From: Holacanthus passer
Taxonomy: Eukaryota; Chordata; Actinopteri; Pomacanthidae
Direction: 5' to 3'
Assembly (NCBI GenBank): GCA_025331565.1
Contig: JAFREQ010000044.1
Location: forward strand, 1-64,000
Length of the DNA: 64,000 nt
A model generated the notes under the pieces. It was not told the DNA's origin, searched no databases, and saw only the letters and a program-made list of their open reading frames with translations. The stretch's first letter is position 1. Every line of letters starts with the position of its first letter. Positions 34,211-46,700 of the stretch are shown here, one piece after another. A program made the translations under genes and the position numbers.

Positions 34211-36050
34211 GAATGCCCCGTGGCCCTGACGGGAGGAGGACGAGTCCTGGTCCTTCTCAACACAGAAAAGCAGCATTATTATATCTAGATGTTTTACAGA
34301 GTTTTATTTTTATCGATGTTTGGGGAATCTGACCCTGGTGACCCTTTATGAGACAGTGCCTCATATTGTAGTGAAAGACCCTCAATGATTTGCACACTTT
34401 TTTTTTTTTTTTGGTGAAGAAAGAGCGACAGCTGCTGGTATCCTGATGGAGACAAACTGGAAAGTGTTTGCAGAAATAGAAATCATCAGTATATTAGTTT
34501 TAAACATACAGTATATGACAATAACTTATTTGCTCAATGCAGCATCAGTTTTTGTTGGTGACCTCATGGGTCATTAAAGTTGTGAATTTAAAAGAAAATA
34601 AATAAGAATAAAAGGAGAAAAAATAGTGACAGACTTCATAGCTGCTCCTCTCATTGGCTGCCTTGGTCCATCTGCTTTCCATTGATCAGGCTTTTTTAAA
34701 GACTGTTACAACTCTGTTGGAGCCAGAGAACAATGCTTCGGTGATTGTCAAACACAAAAAATAACAGCCGTGTGTGGTGATGGTGTTTGAAGATGGAGGT
34801 GCTGAAATTTGATGTGTCACATAATCCGAGTCATATCCGAATCATATTGATGGTGGGACATGGTGGATTCAGGGTGCTACGTTAATGGAAATCAAGATGT
34901 TGTCCCTCCTTAACTATCACCACCACTCACTCTGGTTAATGATGACCTACACTATGTGTCTACAGTTACCACATGAAGCACTTTGTACAGCCAAACTGGG
35001 TCTTTATTTGTAGAAGTGATGGCTCTGTTGCTCTACATCTCCCCATCCTGGAATGAAATATCTAAACATGTGAGGTTCCCTATTTGTGTCCACAGTTCCA
35101 GCTACAGGTTCACTTTATTTTGTGGCATATTAGCTTTCTTTCTATTACATCTCATCGGCAATAGGATGACACCAAAGGGATAGAGAGGCGCTTCAACACA
35201 GTTCAGCGGTGTCGTGTCATAAATGTTGAATGTCGGGTTCATCTTTTTTACGTCTACGTATTGTCCATATTCTCATACATAATGTATTCTATTACATTTG
35301 TGCCGAACGCACCGGGTCGGAGGTGTACAAAAAAAAAAAAAAAAAGTGGACATATCTCACATATTGTATGAATGTTTTATCAACATGTAGCAGGTAGCTT
35401 GACTTGAATTACTACTGCTGTATGGACAGCTCCCTCCCCCTCTCTATCCCTCTGTAGCTCAAAGTGCCAATTCAGTTTCCTCTCACCTTGCCTTTTAAGT
35501 TCTGCAAGAAGAGAAGACATTGCAAGTATTTTTGTACGATTTGAAAAGATGCAATCCAGAATGACAGTCTCTCAAATTTGCCAAAGAGATATTACAAAGC
35601 CGATTGGCTAAAGTGGCAGACACCTTTGGAGACGGTGAGGTGGGCTGTTCTGTGCACCGGTAGTAACAACATTGCTGTTTCCATCCCCCCTCCTCACTCA
35701 TTGCTATTGTACTATCCCAAACAAATAAATCCAAATACTTTTTTTCCCTTCTTGTGTCTGTGATATACTTATCTGCACTGATGTCAATGAGGTGCAATTT
35801 TCTGCAAAACAAACAAACAAAAAACATTATTACACGAAACAACAAAACACGTAAAAGTATGACGTTTGTGCCCATTTAGATTTATTTTGGACAAGATAAT
35901 TTATATGCACGTTCTGTACAGTACAGATATAATACAAACAGGGACAAGAGTGAGAAATGGACAATGAAAGCTATATAAAAGTAAAAAATGCATTTGAAAC
36001 TTGCTGCCCAAATGAGCTGTGTAATAAAAGCCTGATCATATCACTCAGTG
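34211..36050 (+). other. aatk: aatk 3' untranslated region (extent uncertain)
   Basis: Candidate poly(A) signals on the plus strand are ATTAAA 34573-34578, AATAAA 34597-34602, AATAAA 35724-35729 and AATAAA 36023-36028. The first pair is followed by A-rich sequence and could end a short UTR; the later two would give a 1.5-1.8 kb UTR. No coding sequence is seen. Confidence 0.5.
34597..34602 (+). terminator. Candidate aatk poly(A) signal
   Basis: AATAAA about 390 bases after the aatk stop codon, with an ATTAAA at 34573. Use is not proven. Confidence 0.5.
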
Positions 36051-37340
36051 TAAAGGACCCATATGTGGAAAATTGACTTTTCATTATGTTGATTTGCTGC
36101 AGTCTAAGAGGCCTTTTAGCTCATTCACACAACCACACACATTATTGGCTTTCCATCACATACAGTTTCACTACTATCCCCACACTTCATACTGCAGACA
36201 AATGCCTCTTTCCTCCCAGATGAGTGTATAATACTGAGAATGAATGATCATAAGCCATGATAATACTGTACCTTATCTGATAAGCTACCACTCCCTCAAA
36301 GCTAGATATAAAAAGAAGACCCATTATGTATGCACTGTATTTCATCTCTTGGCTATCTGGCAGCTAAGATATTACTGAAATTTAAAGAGAAGGAAAGAGT
36401 AGCAATTCAAAATATTACTGTATTATTTTGGTGGAAATACAGTTGCACTGTACTGGAGCTTGCTAAGCAAAAAAAAAAGAAAAAAGAAAAAGAAGTCTCA
36501 ACATTACAAGCAAACAAAACAAACTTATATTTTCAGGAATATCAAAAATACAAGTTGGACTGTGATGCATATGCCCTCAAACCAGTTTACAGAATGATTG
36601 GGTCAATGCTGCATGAAGCATATGTTTAAAAAAAGAAAAAGTAGAAGGCACAGTTCCCACATTGAAAATATGGGTGTACTGTATCACAACTAGTAAATAT
36701 ATAGATCTATATATCATTTAACAAAAGCAGAATTATAGTTTACTCACCAACTGTCCAGTTCTAGCTATCAGTGGCAGTATCCAATCTACACTTTGTCTCC
36801 AGTGCATATTACAGTGATGCACTGAAAACTCGCCATCTTCTATTCACCCTCAAGCCTCACTTAAACAACTAATGCAGAGTGTGCCTTCGCTGCTCATTAA
36901 TGTAAATAATCCTCAAATGAAATTTACAGTGTATAGTGTTGAAGAAAAAAAAAAGAAAAAAGAAATCCCATAGTAGAAGTGCAGATAAATAATAATGTGA
37001 CGGCATCACTAGTAAAACCTATTAGCCATACCTTATCCACAACAGGTGGGATCTAAATAACTAATAAAATCTATTGTCACACTTGCACTCGAATGCTCAG
37101 GCTGAGACATTCAACGTTTGTGGAAGCAAAACATCACGAGGATTAACCGGAGTGAATTTCCACGGCAAAGACACGAAATTCTTAGTAGTGTAACATGTTC
37201 CTTGAGGTGATTTTTTTTTTTAATTCCCCTCCAGTCACACTTGTGGGCCCTCTTGTGATAACACCGCACAGCTCAAACAAGCCATTTTCTTTCTCGCCTC
37301 CAAAAGGGCCCATGAGTGGACAAAAGGGGACAGCAGGCCG
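35881..37340 (-). other. baiap2: baiap2 3' untranslated region (extent uncertain)
   Basis: On the minus strand the stop codon at 37343-37341 is followed by AT-rich noncoding sequence. A variant signal ATTAAA lies at 37224-37219 and a canonical AATAAA at 35886-35881, giving a short or a 1.5-kb UTR. Confidence 0.45.
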
Positions 37341-37410
37341 CTAGTAGAAGATGGGTGCAGATCGGTCATCAATGAAGGTGGGCCGGAGGTAGACCTCCAA
37401 GGAACGGTCA
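37341..37410 (-). CDS. baiap2: baiap2 terminal coding exon (WH2-like end)
   Basis: Acceptor ctctccccacag; encodes DRSLEVYLRPTFIDDRSAPI then FY and TAG. It aligns with human NPFAHVQLKPTVTNDR and with the WH2-like ends of the BAIAP2L proteins (LRPT...DDRSAPI). It carries no PDZ-ligand ending. Confidence 0.92.
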
Positions 37411-40400
37411 CTGTGGGGAGAGGAGGGGTGAGACAAGGAACAGCGACAGTTAGGTTGAACAACAAATACGAGAGACACATGGTCGACTATGTAACCACAC
37501 ACCCAAAGAAATCATCCCTCCTATAGTTGGTTTCTTACAGTAAGCGGAGCAAAGAGTTGCAATATCTACTGTGAGTTTTAGCAAGCATGTAGTGAGAAAA
37601 CTAGTAAAATATGAAGGAAAAAAAAAACAGCTTGCAATAGGCACACATGCAAGGTTAGTGTCTTCTCTGTATGATACAGTGATACAAACATAAAAATCAA
37701 AGTAATTCTTTTACAACCCGAGGCCTGCTGGACTGACAGAATCAAACGCTGCCACATCCACTGAGGCCAAAGGACAGAAAAGAGCAGTGATTCCCAGCAT
37801 CCTACTGCAGCCAGACAGCCAATGACAGCAGAGAGAACCAGGCAGTAATAGAGAGAAGGAGGAAAGTGATTGGCTGGCTGAAAGGCGATGGAGTCTGGTG
37901 ACTTACGGAGGTCCTGTTCCCTCAGAACCGGGACAATTCTGGACCCAAACTGGAAGGTAAAGAGAACCTTTGGGTTTGAATGGCTCATCTCTCAGATCAT
38001 GCATGGGTCACATTTTGTAACAACACTGCTGGTTAGTCTGGTGCAAGATGAACATACTGTAGGTTGATAATAAGAACTGTAACTGAGATGAGGGATGGAA
38101 AACAGAAATACACACTTCATGCTGAACATGCCAGATACTGTGTGCTCCTTTTCAAATCCTAAACTAGGTGATGTGAATGCAATGCAAACCGACAGGCAGC
38201 TGTTCTGAATTTGTTTCTGTTAAAATGTGTGCATTGTTATTTCCATCATCCAAATACAACTCAAAAAACACACAAGCCAAAAATACTTAAAATACAAAAA
38301 AGGAAATATAAGCAGGCAGAGTTCAGATACTCACAATATGCACACAACACCACCACACACACTAACAGTGACACAGAGAGCAGCACAGATGCTATGGGTG
38401 TTATTAGGGGAGGGGGAAGGATGAAAGTGCATGCTGCCTGAGATGATTCACACAAGGGTGGAAGATTAGAAAAAAAAAATTTTTTTTAAACATTTAGGGG
38501 GGAAAAAAAAATCAGTTCAGAGTCAGAACTTTGAAACAAGGAAAATGTTCAACAAAACTGAAAATGTCATTGTCACTGACAGAACAGATTTCTCGTCAGA
38601 CCAGACTGTTTATTAATATATAGAGATATGTTTTATTTAGAATACCTTTGTAAAAAGTCACCATACATTCAAGGTCAATTTTCAGTATCACATTTTTCTG
38701 GTTTCCCTCCACAGCATGCATAAGATAAACACTTCAACTAATCAGTAGTTTCTCATTGTTTCTGGAAATATTTTCTTTTTTTTTTTTTTTTTTTTTTTTT
38801 TACAAGGACAATAATTTTTTTTTTTAAAAGAAAAGACCAAAAAAAAAACTACATAGCCACTCAGGGAATACAATCATAAATAACACTGAGAGCTGCAAAA
38901 GCCGTGGTTGTCATTTAAAACTAAAACTAATTCACAGCCGTTATTGAGGATATCGAACAGAAGATCAAAGACCCCTCCGAACTCAATGTAGCTTGAGAAA
39001 AAAGACCAAACTGAAGGTTATACTGGACTGAGGCATTTTATTTTAGCTGATTATGGCAGGAAGTTCAGCCAAGACAGTTTCTGTGGGGCTGAGGGTGGAA
39101 AGTTTCATTGGAAATTTCTATGAAAACATGTTTTTGCAATGATCATAATACAGTGCATTTTGGAGGACTGACGGAAACAATTTATATATATATATAGATA
39201 TATATACTGTATATTCTTGAAGCTCAATTTGAAGATTTGCTTCATTGCACATAAAGTATGTGTTTAATAGATAAAAAAAGAAGCAAAGTAAGGCAAGTAT
39301 GACACACCCTCTGGACGGAGAAAAAAAAAAAATCAAGTCTAGCACTGACACAAGGAAGCACAGCGCGACCTACAGGATCTCTCAGAACAGAAACATAGTA
39401 ATCTGCTGCACAGCCTTACTTTGAACAAAGCTTTTTTTTTTTTTTTTTTTTTGAGCATGTGTGTGTTGGGTGGGAACTCGATAATATTGGGCCCACGTGT
39501 GCTTAAAAAGGCCATTCAGCCAGTGGCTTTTAGTACAATGACATTGAAGTCTTTTGGCACTTGTACAGTACATGAACATGTCCTTTAGTTTGACAAAATG
39601 ACACAACCATGTACATGCATGAAAGACAAGCAGTAGCAAAGGCAGTCTCTTGAGAGATCAGTCCGTGATGCTGGACTGTGATCAGAGATAGAGTATTCAG
39701 AGTCCATATCGCTGCATGCCGAGCAGGTAGGCCCCGCTCTGGCTCTCGCGCTCAACGCAATCCTCCACCCACCAACCGCTACTGTCCACACCGACACCAC
39801 CAGCAGCAGCACCCAGGATGGACGGAAGGAGGAAAGGAGGGACCCGGGGAGGAAGAGAGGACAGAAAGGAGGGATGAAACTGGCCTCTTCCACTTGGAGA
39901 AGGGGTGTGTGTGGAGGCAGAGGAGGAGGAGGAGGAGGAGAGGTGGAGATAAGTGGACAGGAAGGGAGGCTAAGAGGAGGGAAAGATGGGGAGGAAGAGG
40001 CCCCTGTGCTATCCGGAGCTGTCTGTGTCTGTCTGTATGTCTGTTCTCACACAGTCGAAATCAATTTGCCATCAGGACTGTCACTGTGGAACAAAGAGAG
40101 AAGGAAGCTTGCCAGGTCGGACACACTCAGAGAGAAATGGAGAAAGACAAGACAGGCACAAGGAGGCACAGTAGAGTTTAGGAGAAGCGTAGGTGGGGTC
40201 AGGAAATCTACGTCGCCCCACCTACAGGAACAACTCCAAACACACCTGCCGTGATCAGGAAGATTAGACTTCCAATTCCCTCATCAACACTCTTTTTTAA
40301 AATCAAGATGTTTTTGTTATTTTTGTCCATATCAAAAAAGTTTTAGTGAATATTTGCCACTGAAAGGTTTGGGAAAAAAAAAAAAAAGCAGGTGTTACTG

Positions 40401-40679
40401 TTGATGAGAAAATCAAGTCATCTCCGTAGCTGGAGGGATGTAGTGTTAGATTAGTCTGTTGGGGTGAATACACCCTGCAGAACAGTGTTGTCTCAAAGTA
40501 CTGATACAGAAAAAAAAACACATCCAGAGCAGACAAGAGTGTGTAAAACAGCTTGACACTGGTGCCCAAAGCCCCAGACTGACAAGCAGTGATGACTGAG
40601 ATGAAGGCAGCGTGATGTCTACTGTCACAACACGTACTCCATAAAAACACCAATACGAGTGCACGTACACCCAAAGCCA

Positions 40680-40729
<50 letters not shown>

Positions 40730-43700
40730 TTATATACATGTACACGAGGATGTACTCCCTGATTGGACAGAAACAAGCACGGCATAATTCCTAAACCTAA
40801 CCTCGCACAACCCCGGTGAGTCAGCTAGGACTTGATAGGATTACGATGCAAATATACCGGGCCAAGAGCACTCTGACAATAAACTGAGACACTGACCCCG
40901 GCTAGACTGCATTCATTACTTTAAAGAGCTACTAAAAAAAGTAAAGCGAGAGCAAAGAGGAAAGGACAAAGAAGACACAGTAAAAAAAAAAAAAAAAAAA
41001 ATTCAAAGGAAACACTGTGCATACATCAAATCTATTGCTCGAGCCAAACTATATGACTCACTAGTTCTAAAACCATTAGTCTATTGATTGATTAGCTAAA
41101 AAAAAAAATAATAATAATGGCCAACTATTATGATGTGATGTGAAGATCTGCTGCTTTTTCCTGTTTTAAATCATTGTAAATTGGATATTTTTGGGTTTTG
41201 GACTGCTGGTCAGACAAAACAGATCATTTGAAGGCGGCTCTAGGAAATTGTGATTAAAATTTGTGTCTCAAATTTTTTAGAGTTGAAAAACAAATTTACA
41301 GCAAACAAAAAAAAATATGCCTTATACAATGTAAATGTAGGTAATTGTACCTTGTACCCAGTGTCACTGTGACGCTGTGTGAAACTGTAATCTCTCTAAT
41401 CTCTGTGTCCTAATTCCACAATACATATTAACTGTATACAGTAGGTACTAACAGCTACTAATTGTCATAGAATATGTTTTGTAGTTAGTATACTTCACCA
41501 TCTTCAACTGACGCAAAATGCCGACAGACATCGATGAAAATGTGACTTTGAAATGTCTCTGTCAATTAAAGTTTACAGAATGAAAGTAAATCAGTCGCTG
41601 AAGATTTGGTAGTTTTCTCCTCATTTGTTTTGCAAGATTTTCCTAGAGCTATCTCACCGCTTTGATCGGCTCCACCAGTTCATGTTTCGGATAATAGAGC
41701 ATGCATAAAAACTCGTTTGAGTATACTGAATTATCTCATGCTCTAAACATATTTGTGTATGTGGCATTTAATTGGGACGCTGCATATGTTAAGTAGTTGC
41801 CTTGCTGTCTCTTGAGTGTGAGAATATGTAGTAAAATGCCATTTAATCTAAGGAGATTGGCTCTCATGTCTCCTTCCGATAGATCACTACTTCACTACAC
41901 AAGTTAAACAATTCAGATGGAAGCAGCAGCCGTATCAGTCATTACTTAGAGGGAAGGGCAGAAAAGGCACTTACCTTGTGGCAAAGCGGCCATCATAATC
42001 CTCAATAGCAGGCTGAAGAGACAAAAGTAATACTTTGTGTGATTGTATACCAAGGATTGAAATACCAGCTATTCTTGCAAACAAACACTAGGTGGCAGCA
42101 GAAGCTGAGCAAAACTCCCCCTCTCAGTTACTGCAGGATTACTCATATCCAATTATGCAACACAAGACCAAACCAGATGGGGGCTACAAATTAACTGAGC
42201 AAGAGTAGCAAGTGTTTAGCGTGTAGTTCACGGATACTACACATGTTAAGTTGTACCGACCTGTGTGCCAAAGCCTGCCATGCTGTAGGGGCGTGGGCGG
42301 GTCTGTGCTAGGCTCTGTGCCAGCAGCCGGGCAGTCAGGCCGTAGTCAGGTGTGGGCAGCGATCCATCATTCTCCAACAAGTTCCCTGTGCTGCTGCTTT
42401 TCCCATGGTGCAGGCTAGGAGGGGAGGAAACAAAGACCTCAGACGTGGGCTCATTAAGCTGACATACGGTTTATGAGAGAAAAAATGCGACGTACTTCAC
42501 TTTGAGCTTCTCGCTGTCGCTCTCAGGCAGCACACGTGTGTAGGAGAACGGGAACCAGCCACGCCTGAGAAAAGCAAAGACCTTGTTAAACCTACACCCT
42601 ATATTCACTGTGCCTACATGTGGGGCAAATATCTATCTCATAGCGTGTATTCAGGCATAATAGCATAAACACTACTTACATCTTGTTCTTCTCATTCTCC
42701 CCATAGTGCCAGCCATCGCGGGCTTCGGGCACTAGCAGGGTGATGACGTCTCCCTCGGAGAAGCTGAGCAGGGTGCCGTTGTCGCCCGCGGCGTGGGAGA
42801 AGATGGCCTGGACACGGGAGCGCCCGTTCTTTTCCAGGCCTGCTGCCATGGAACTGGACCTGGGCAGGGTCCGTGTCTCTCCTGAGGGGTTCACAGACAG
42901 AGGCAGCGGTCAGTGACATGAAACCAGAATCATGACAATCAACGCTGTGAATAACAGGAGTCAGCAGTGCTAAGTAAAGGTAACGTTTATGTCTCCAGGC
43001 ACAGTCAGGCAGATGTTCTAAATTTAGCAATTTCTTAAATGCGATTTTGAACAGCATTTGCAAAACATCCACAGATCACTGCCAGATGAACTGATACTCT
43101 GGCACAAACGCCATAAATAATTATACTGTAGATGAGATGATTGGTAGACTATCCCATGCCAATATTTCATATAAGTGTATGTTGCTACTTCTCCTCCTAC
43201 TTCTCCTCTGAAAAGCAGTGGTTCCCAATCCAGCTGCCAACACTGTAATTTAGCGTAGAAGTTGGTAGGTGATATCAGTCTTGTTGCGATGTTGCAATGA
43301 TACTGTTGCTCATTAAATTCGAGCAGGATATCTTACCCACGGGGTTCTTGTTCTTGGCGGGAGCAGGCCTGCGGACAGGGAGGGTGTTGGAGTAGACATC
43401 GCTGACCTGTCTCTGGGGCTGAGCCTGGGACTGGCCCTGCGCCTGGGTCTGAGGGGACGAAGGCCTGACTTGGGACACGGACATGGTCCCTCCATCCGTC
43501 CAATATTCCTCCCCGTGGACTCCTGTTGTCCCATTGACCATGGACATACCATCAGGGCCCATCAGCCTCTGGAATAAAGAGATATATGGATTCATTAATT
43601 AAGGTAAGTTAAAGTGATGACATTAAGGATTATCATTATAGATTAAAACTTCTGAGTTGACTTTTTAGTCTTGTGCAAGTTTATCTAAGTCTCATCTGTC

Positions 43701-46700
43701 AGCTGCTGCCCAGCATGAAATGTAGACTCTGAACAGATCATTAATTTGAGTGCCATCTTCAAAGTGAGACAAGAGAGATGTTTGTCTGATTTGCATCTTT
43801 ATTGAGGGCCAAAAGTGGACAAGCTGACATTAGGAAAGATCCATTAACTTGTTCAGGGTGGTGGAAAGGAAATGAGGAAATTGTAGTTCCAGTTAAGTAA
43901 TTCAGTTCTCTTAGGAAAAAAGAGAAGAGAGAGAGAGATGATGTATAAACTACAGTACATCATCAAAATGACACAAATAAGAGAACTTAAAAACAACAAT
44001 CCCTACTGCCTTACTAACAACAGACAAATAAAAATAGAGACAATGTCCTAAACTCACCGCTGGGTGTCCCAGGCCACTGCCCATGAAGACAGCCAGCTCT
44101 GGGGGCACAGGGAGAGGCTGGGCCCCGGGGATGGGGTCTGAGATGACCAGGTTGGATTTGGAGCTGTGCAGGGGGCTTGTCCCCCCAAGGGCTGCAGAGC
44201 CCATCTGCTGGGCCAGGAGCATGGCCCTCTCTGGCAGCTTGTTGGGGTCTGAGCAAGCCTGTTGCCACACTGGGATCTTCTGGGTCAGAAGGTCTTTACC
44301 CTGGAAAGAGGAAGGAGAGATCAGAGAAGAGAGATATCAACGTGGCCGCAGCGTGACCAGAGAAAAATCCCACTTTTGCATTTTCTCTTTGCTAAACTTT
44401 TAATTTTCTCCATATTCACTAAAAGACGTTCTCCAAAGGTTTTTCCTCTCTCGGTATCCTTGACCACTGCCCTTTGCACAGCTATGATAATGTGCTGCGT
44501 GGGTGAGGATGTGGGACAGACTAACATACAACCAATCTGCCCACTTCAGCATCTTGCAGCCTGTGGACACGGCTGTTCTTTCTACAACCACCGAAATAGA
44601 CTTTAATGGACAGACGGAAGTGCACACGTTTGCCCATGACTGTACAGTATCCACGCATGCACACACATGCAAAACTGTTCTGTCCCTTTGTATGTGCTAA
44701 TTTGAAGCTCTCGCCATCTATTTCTCCCTTACACACACAAACAGACCTTGCACACAGACAAACACACACCAGGAACCCTCTGGGAGAGGGTTCTTCAGTT
44801 TGCTGAAGGTGAACTCATCCCACGCACACCCCCAACCTGATTAATGACTAGACTCCATGTTGAAAAAAGAAGCAGCAGCACAGTCCCCACACACACATAC
44901 ACGCATACACACACACACATACACACACTGTCCTCCTCCAGCCACATCTTGAGGCTGGCAGTTCACACCCACCAGTAATCCCAGGAGACTGATATACTCC
45001 ATTACACAAGAATATCAAATTCTTGGGTAATGAGCGGGCATACGTTTGTAGCACAAACACACAGGCATACACACAACAACAAGCATAAAAAAAACGACTA
45101 CAGCCTGGTTAATAACGCTCCATTACCTTTGATGGTACATGATACCGGGGGAGTGTGTTTGGATTCAGAGGTTCTTTGCTTCAAATGTCAACAGCAATGT
45201 GAAAATAACAAGCAGCTATTATAAAATTCTCTAGTGACTGTTGTAAACAATATGGGTGAGAAACAGTTTGCAGCTCTTGTCCTGTTCACTGCACCGAGCT
45301 TTGATTTCAACTCGTATTTACCTACGTTTTGATGCCTTTTCCTATTAGAGCCTTTTATGAAGCAAACAAGCGAAGCGGTTTCTCTGCGCTAAAAAAGGTC
45401 GCCTGATGCTCAGAGGTGCGGTGATGGATTACAGCTTCAGATCGGCCTGTCAGCTGGGCATTGTCTACGCTCTTAATGAATTTTTAAAATGAAGAGGCCC
45501 CTATGAGCGGTCAAAGCTAATGCGACTTTGAATTATATGGCTCCTAGTATGCTCTTATCGTTGAACAATGGTCGACAACAGGTGAGTTCAAATAAAACGG
45601 AGGTGACAGATGGGGAGGAGTTGGCTGGACTCACAGCACAAAGGGAATAAGTTAAGTTCTGTAAATTGACCTAACAAACTCGGCACACTTCCCCTTTTTG
45701 AACATAATGGACTGAAAATGTGCTCGTGATTAGCTGAAAGAGCAAAAGAAGTGAACACAGGCTAAGCTCCATTTGTTCCTGAGGTGCCACTGCAAACAAG
45801 GATTTGATGAATGAACCATTTATTCAGGGAAACTGTTATTCTGACCATAAACTCATCTGTGCATAGCCTTTATTACAAAGCCCTAAAAGGCTTGTTGGTT
45901 TGAGTGATGAACACAATATGCTCTGCCAGAGATTTCTGTATCCTCCTGTTTGTCCGTTCATATCTTCCTGATTATAAGTGGGCGGGTTTCAGCTGGGAAA
46001 AACATGATGTAATGCATTTGTGTGCACGAATTGGAGTTTAGCAGGAACTGAATGAAAATGCGATGTCAGCTGTGGGTTTGTTTGTCTTTGCATGTGTTAC
46101 CATAATTGTCAGTCGAATCTAATCAAACCACACCCACACAGTCAGGATGAAGCTGATTAGCTGAGTTTTTGAGTGGAAAACTCGTTTGTTCTGAACGTTA
46201 ACTCTGATTTTTGCTTATTTAGTCATGGATATTTAGAAACACATGAGATTTGAACCATGACTTCCTGCTACAGTTCAGCTGCGAACACTAAATATATCCG
46301 TATCTATTCTAATTCTATGATGTTCATGTCTCTCCTTATCCTCCTTTGTGGTAAAAAAAAAATATTTTTTATGGTCACTTGGATTTACCTTGCCATGGTA
46401 GGCGCTGCTGTTCTTGGCCACGGCACACTGGCGGTCCACCAGGAAGCAGTACCTGCGGCGCTCCTCGGACAAGGCCGTCTTGTATCCCTCAGCGATGAAG
46501 GTGTCCAGCTCGGTCTGCTTACTGCTGATGGTCTCCACAAACTGAAGGGAAACACACAATAACACATGGACATTTACTGACTGGGACATGTAATATCTGC
46601 ATTTGTACAAAAGAATCACTACATGCAGGCGATGTGTGCACCGAATACTTTGTGGTGCACTGCAGGTCTGCAGAAGGTCTGACAAAAAAAGTGCCCAAGA

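Larger units (their letters stand above)
37411..41974 (-). other. baiap2 last intron (4.6 kb)
   Basis: Low-complexity rich: T or A homopolymers near 38779, 39430 and 40980, a CT/CA tract at 40681-40728, and a dispersed repeat at about 41060-41290. A weak candidate for an alternative last exon lies at 39711-39585. Nothing else is recognised. Confidence 0.7.

Noticed and set aside
39678..40254. Arg- and Glu-rich frames of 126-167 codons
   Set aside because: Low-complexity GA-rich DNA, no family resemblance, within the last baiap2 intron.
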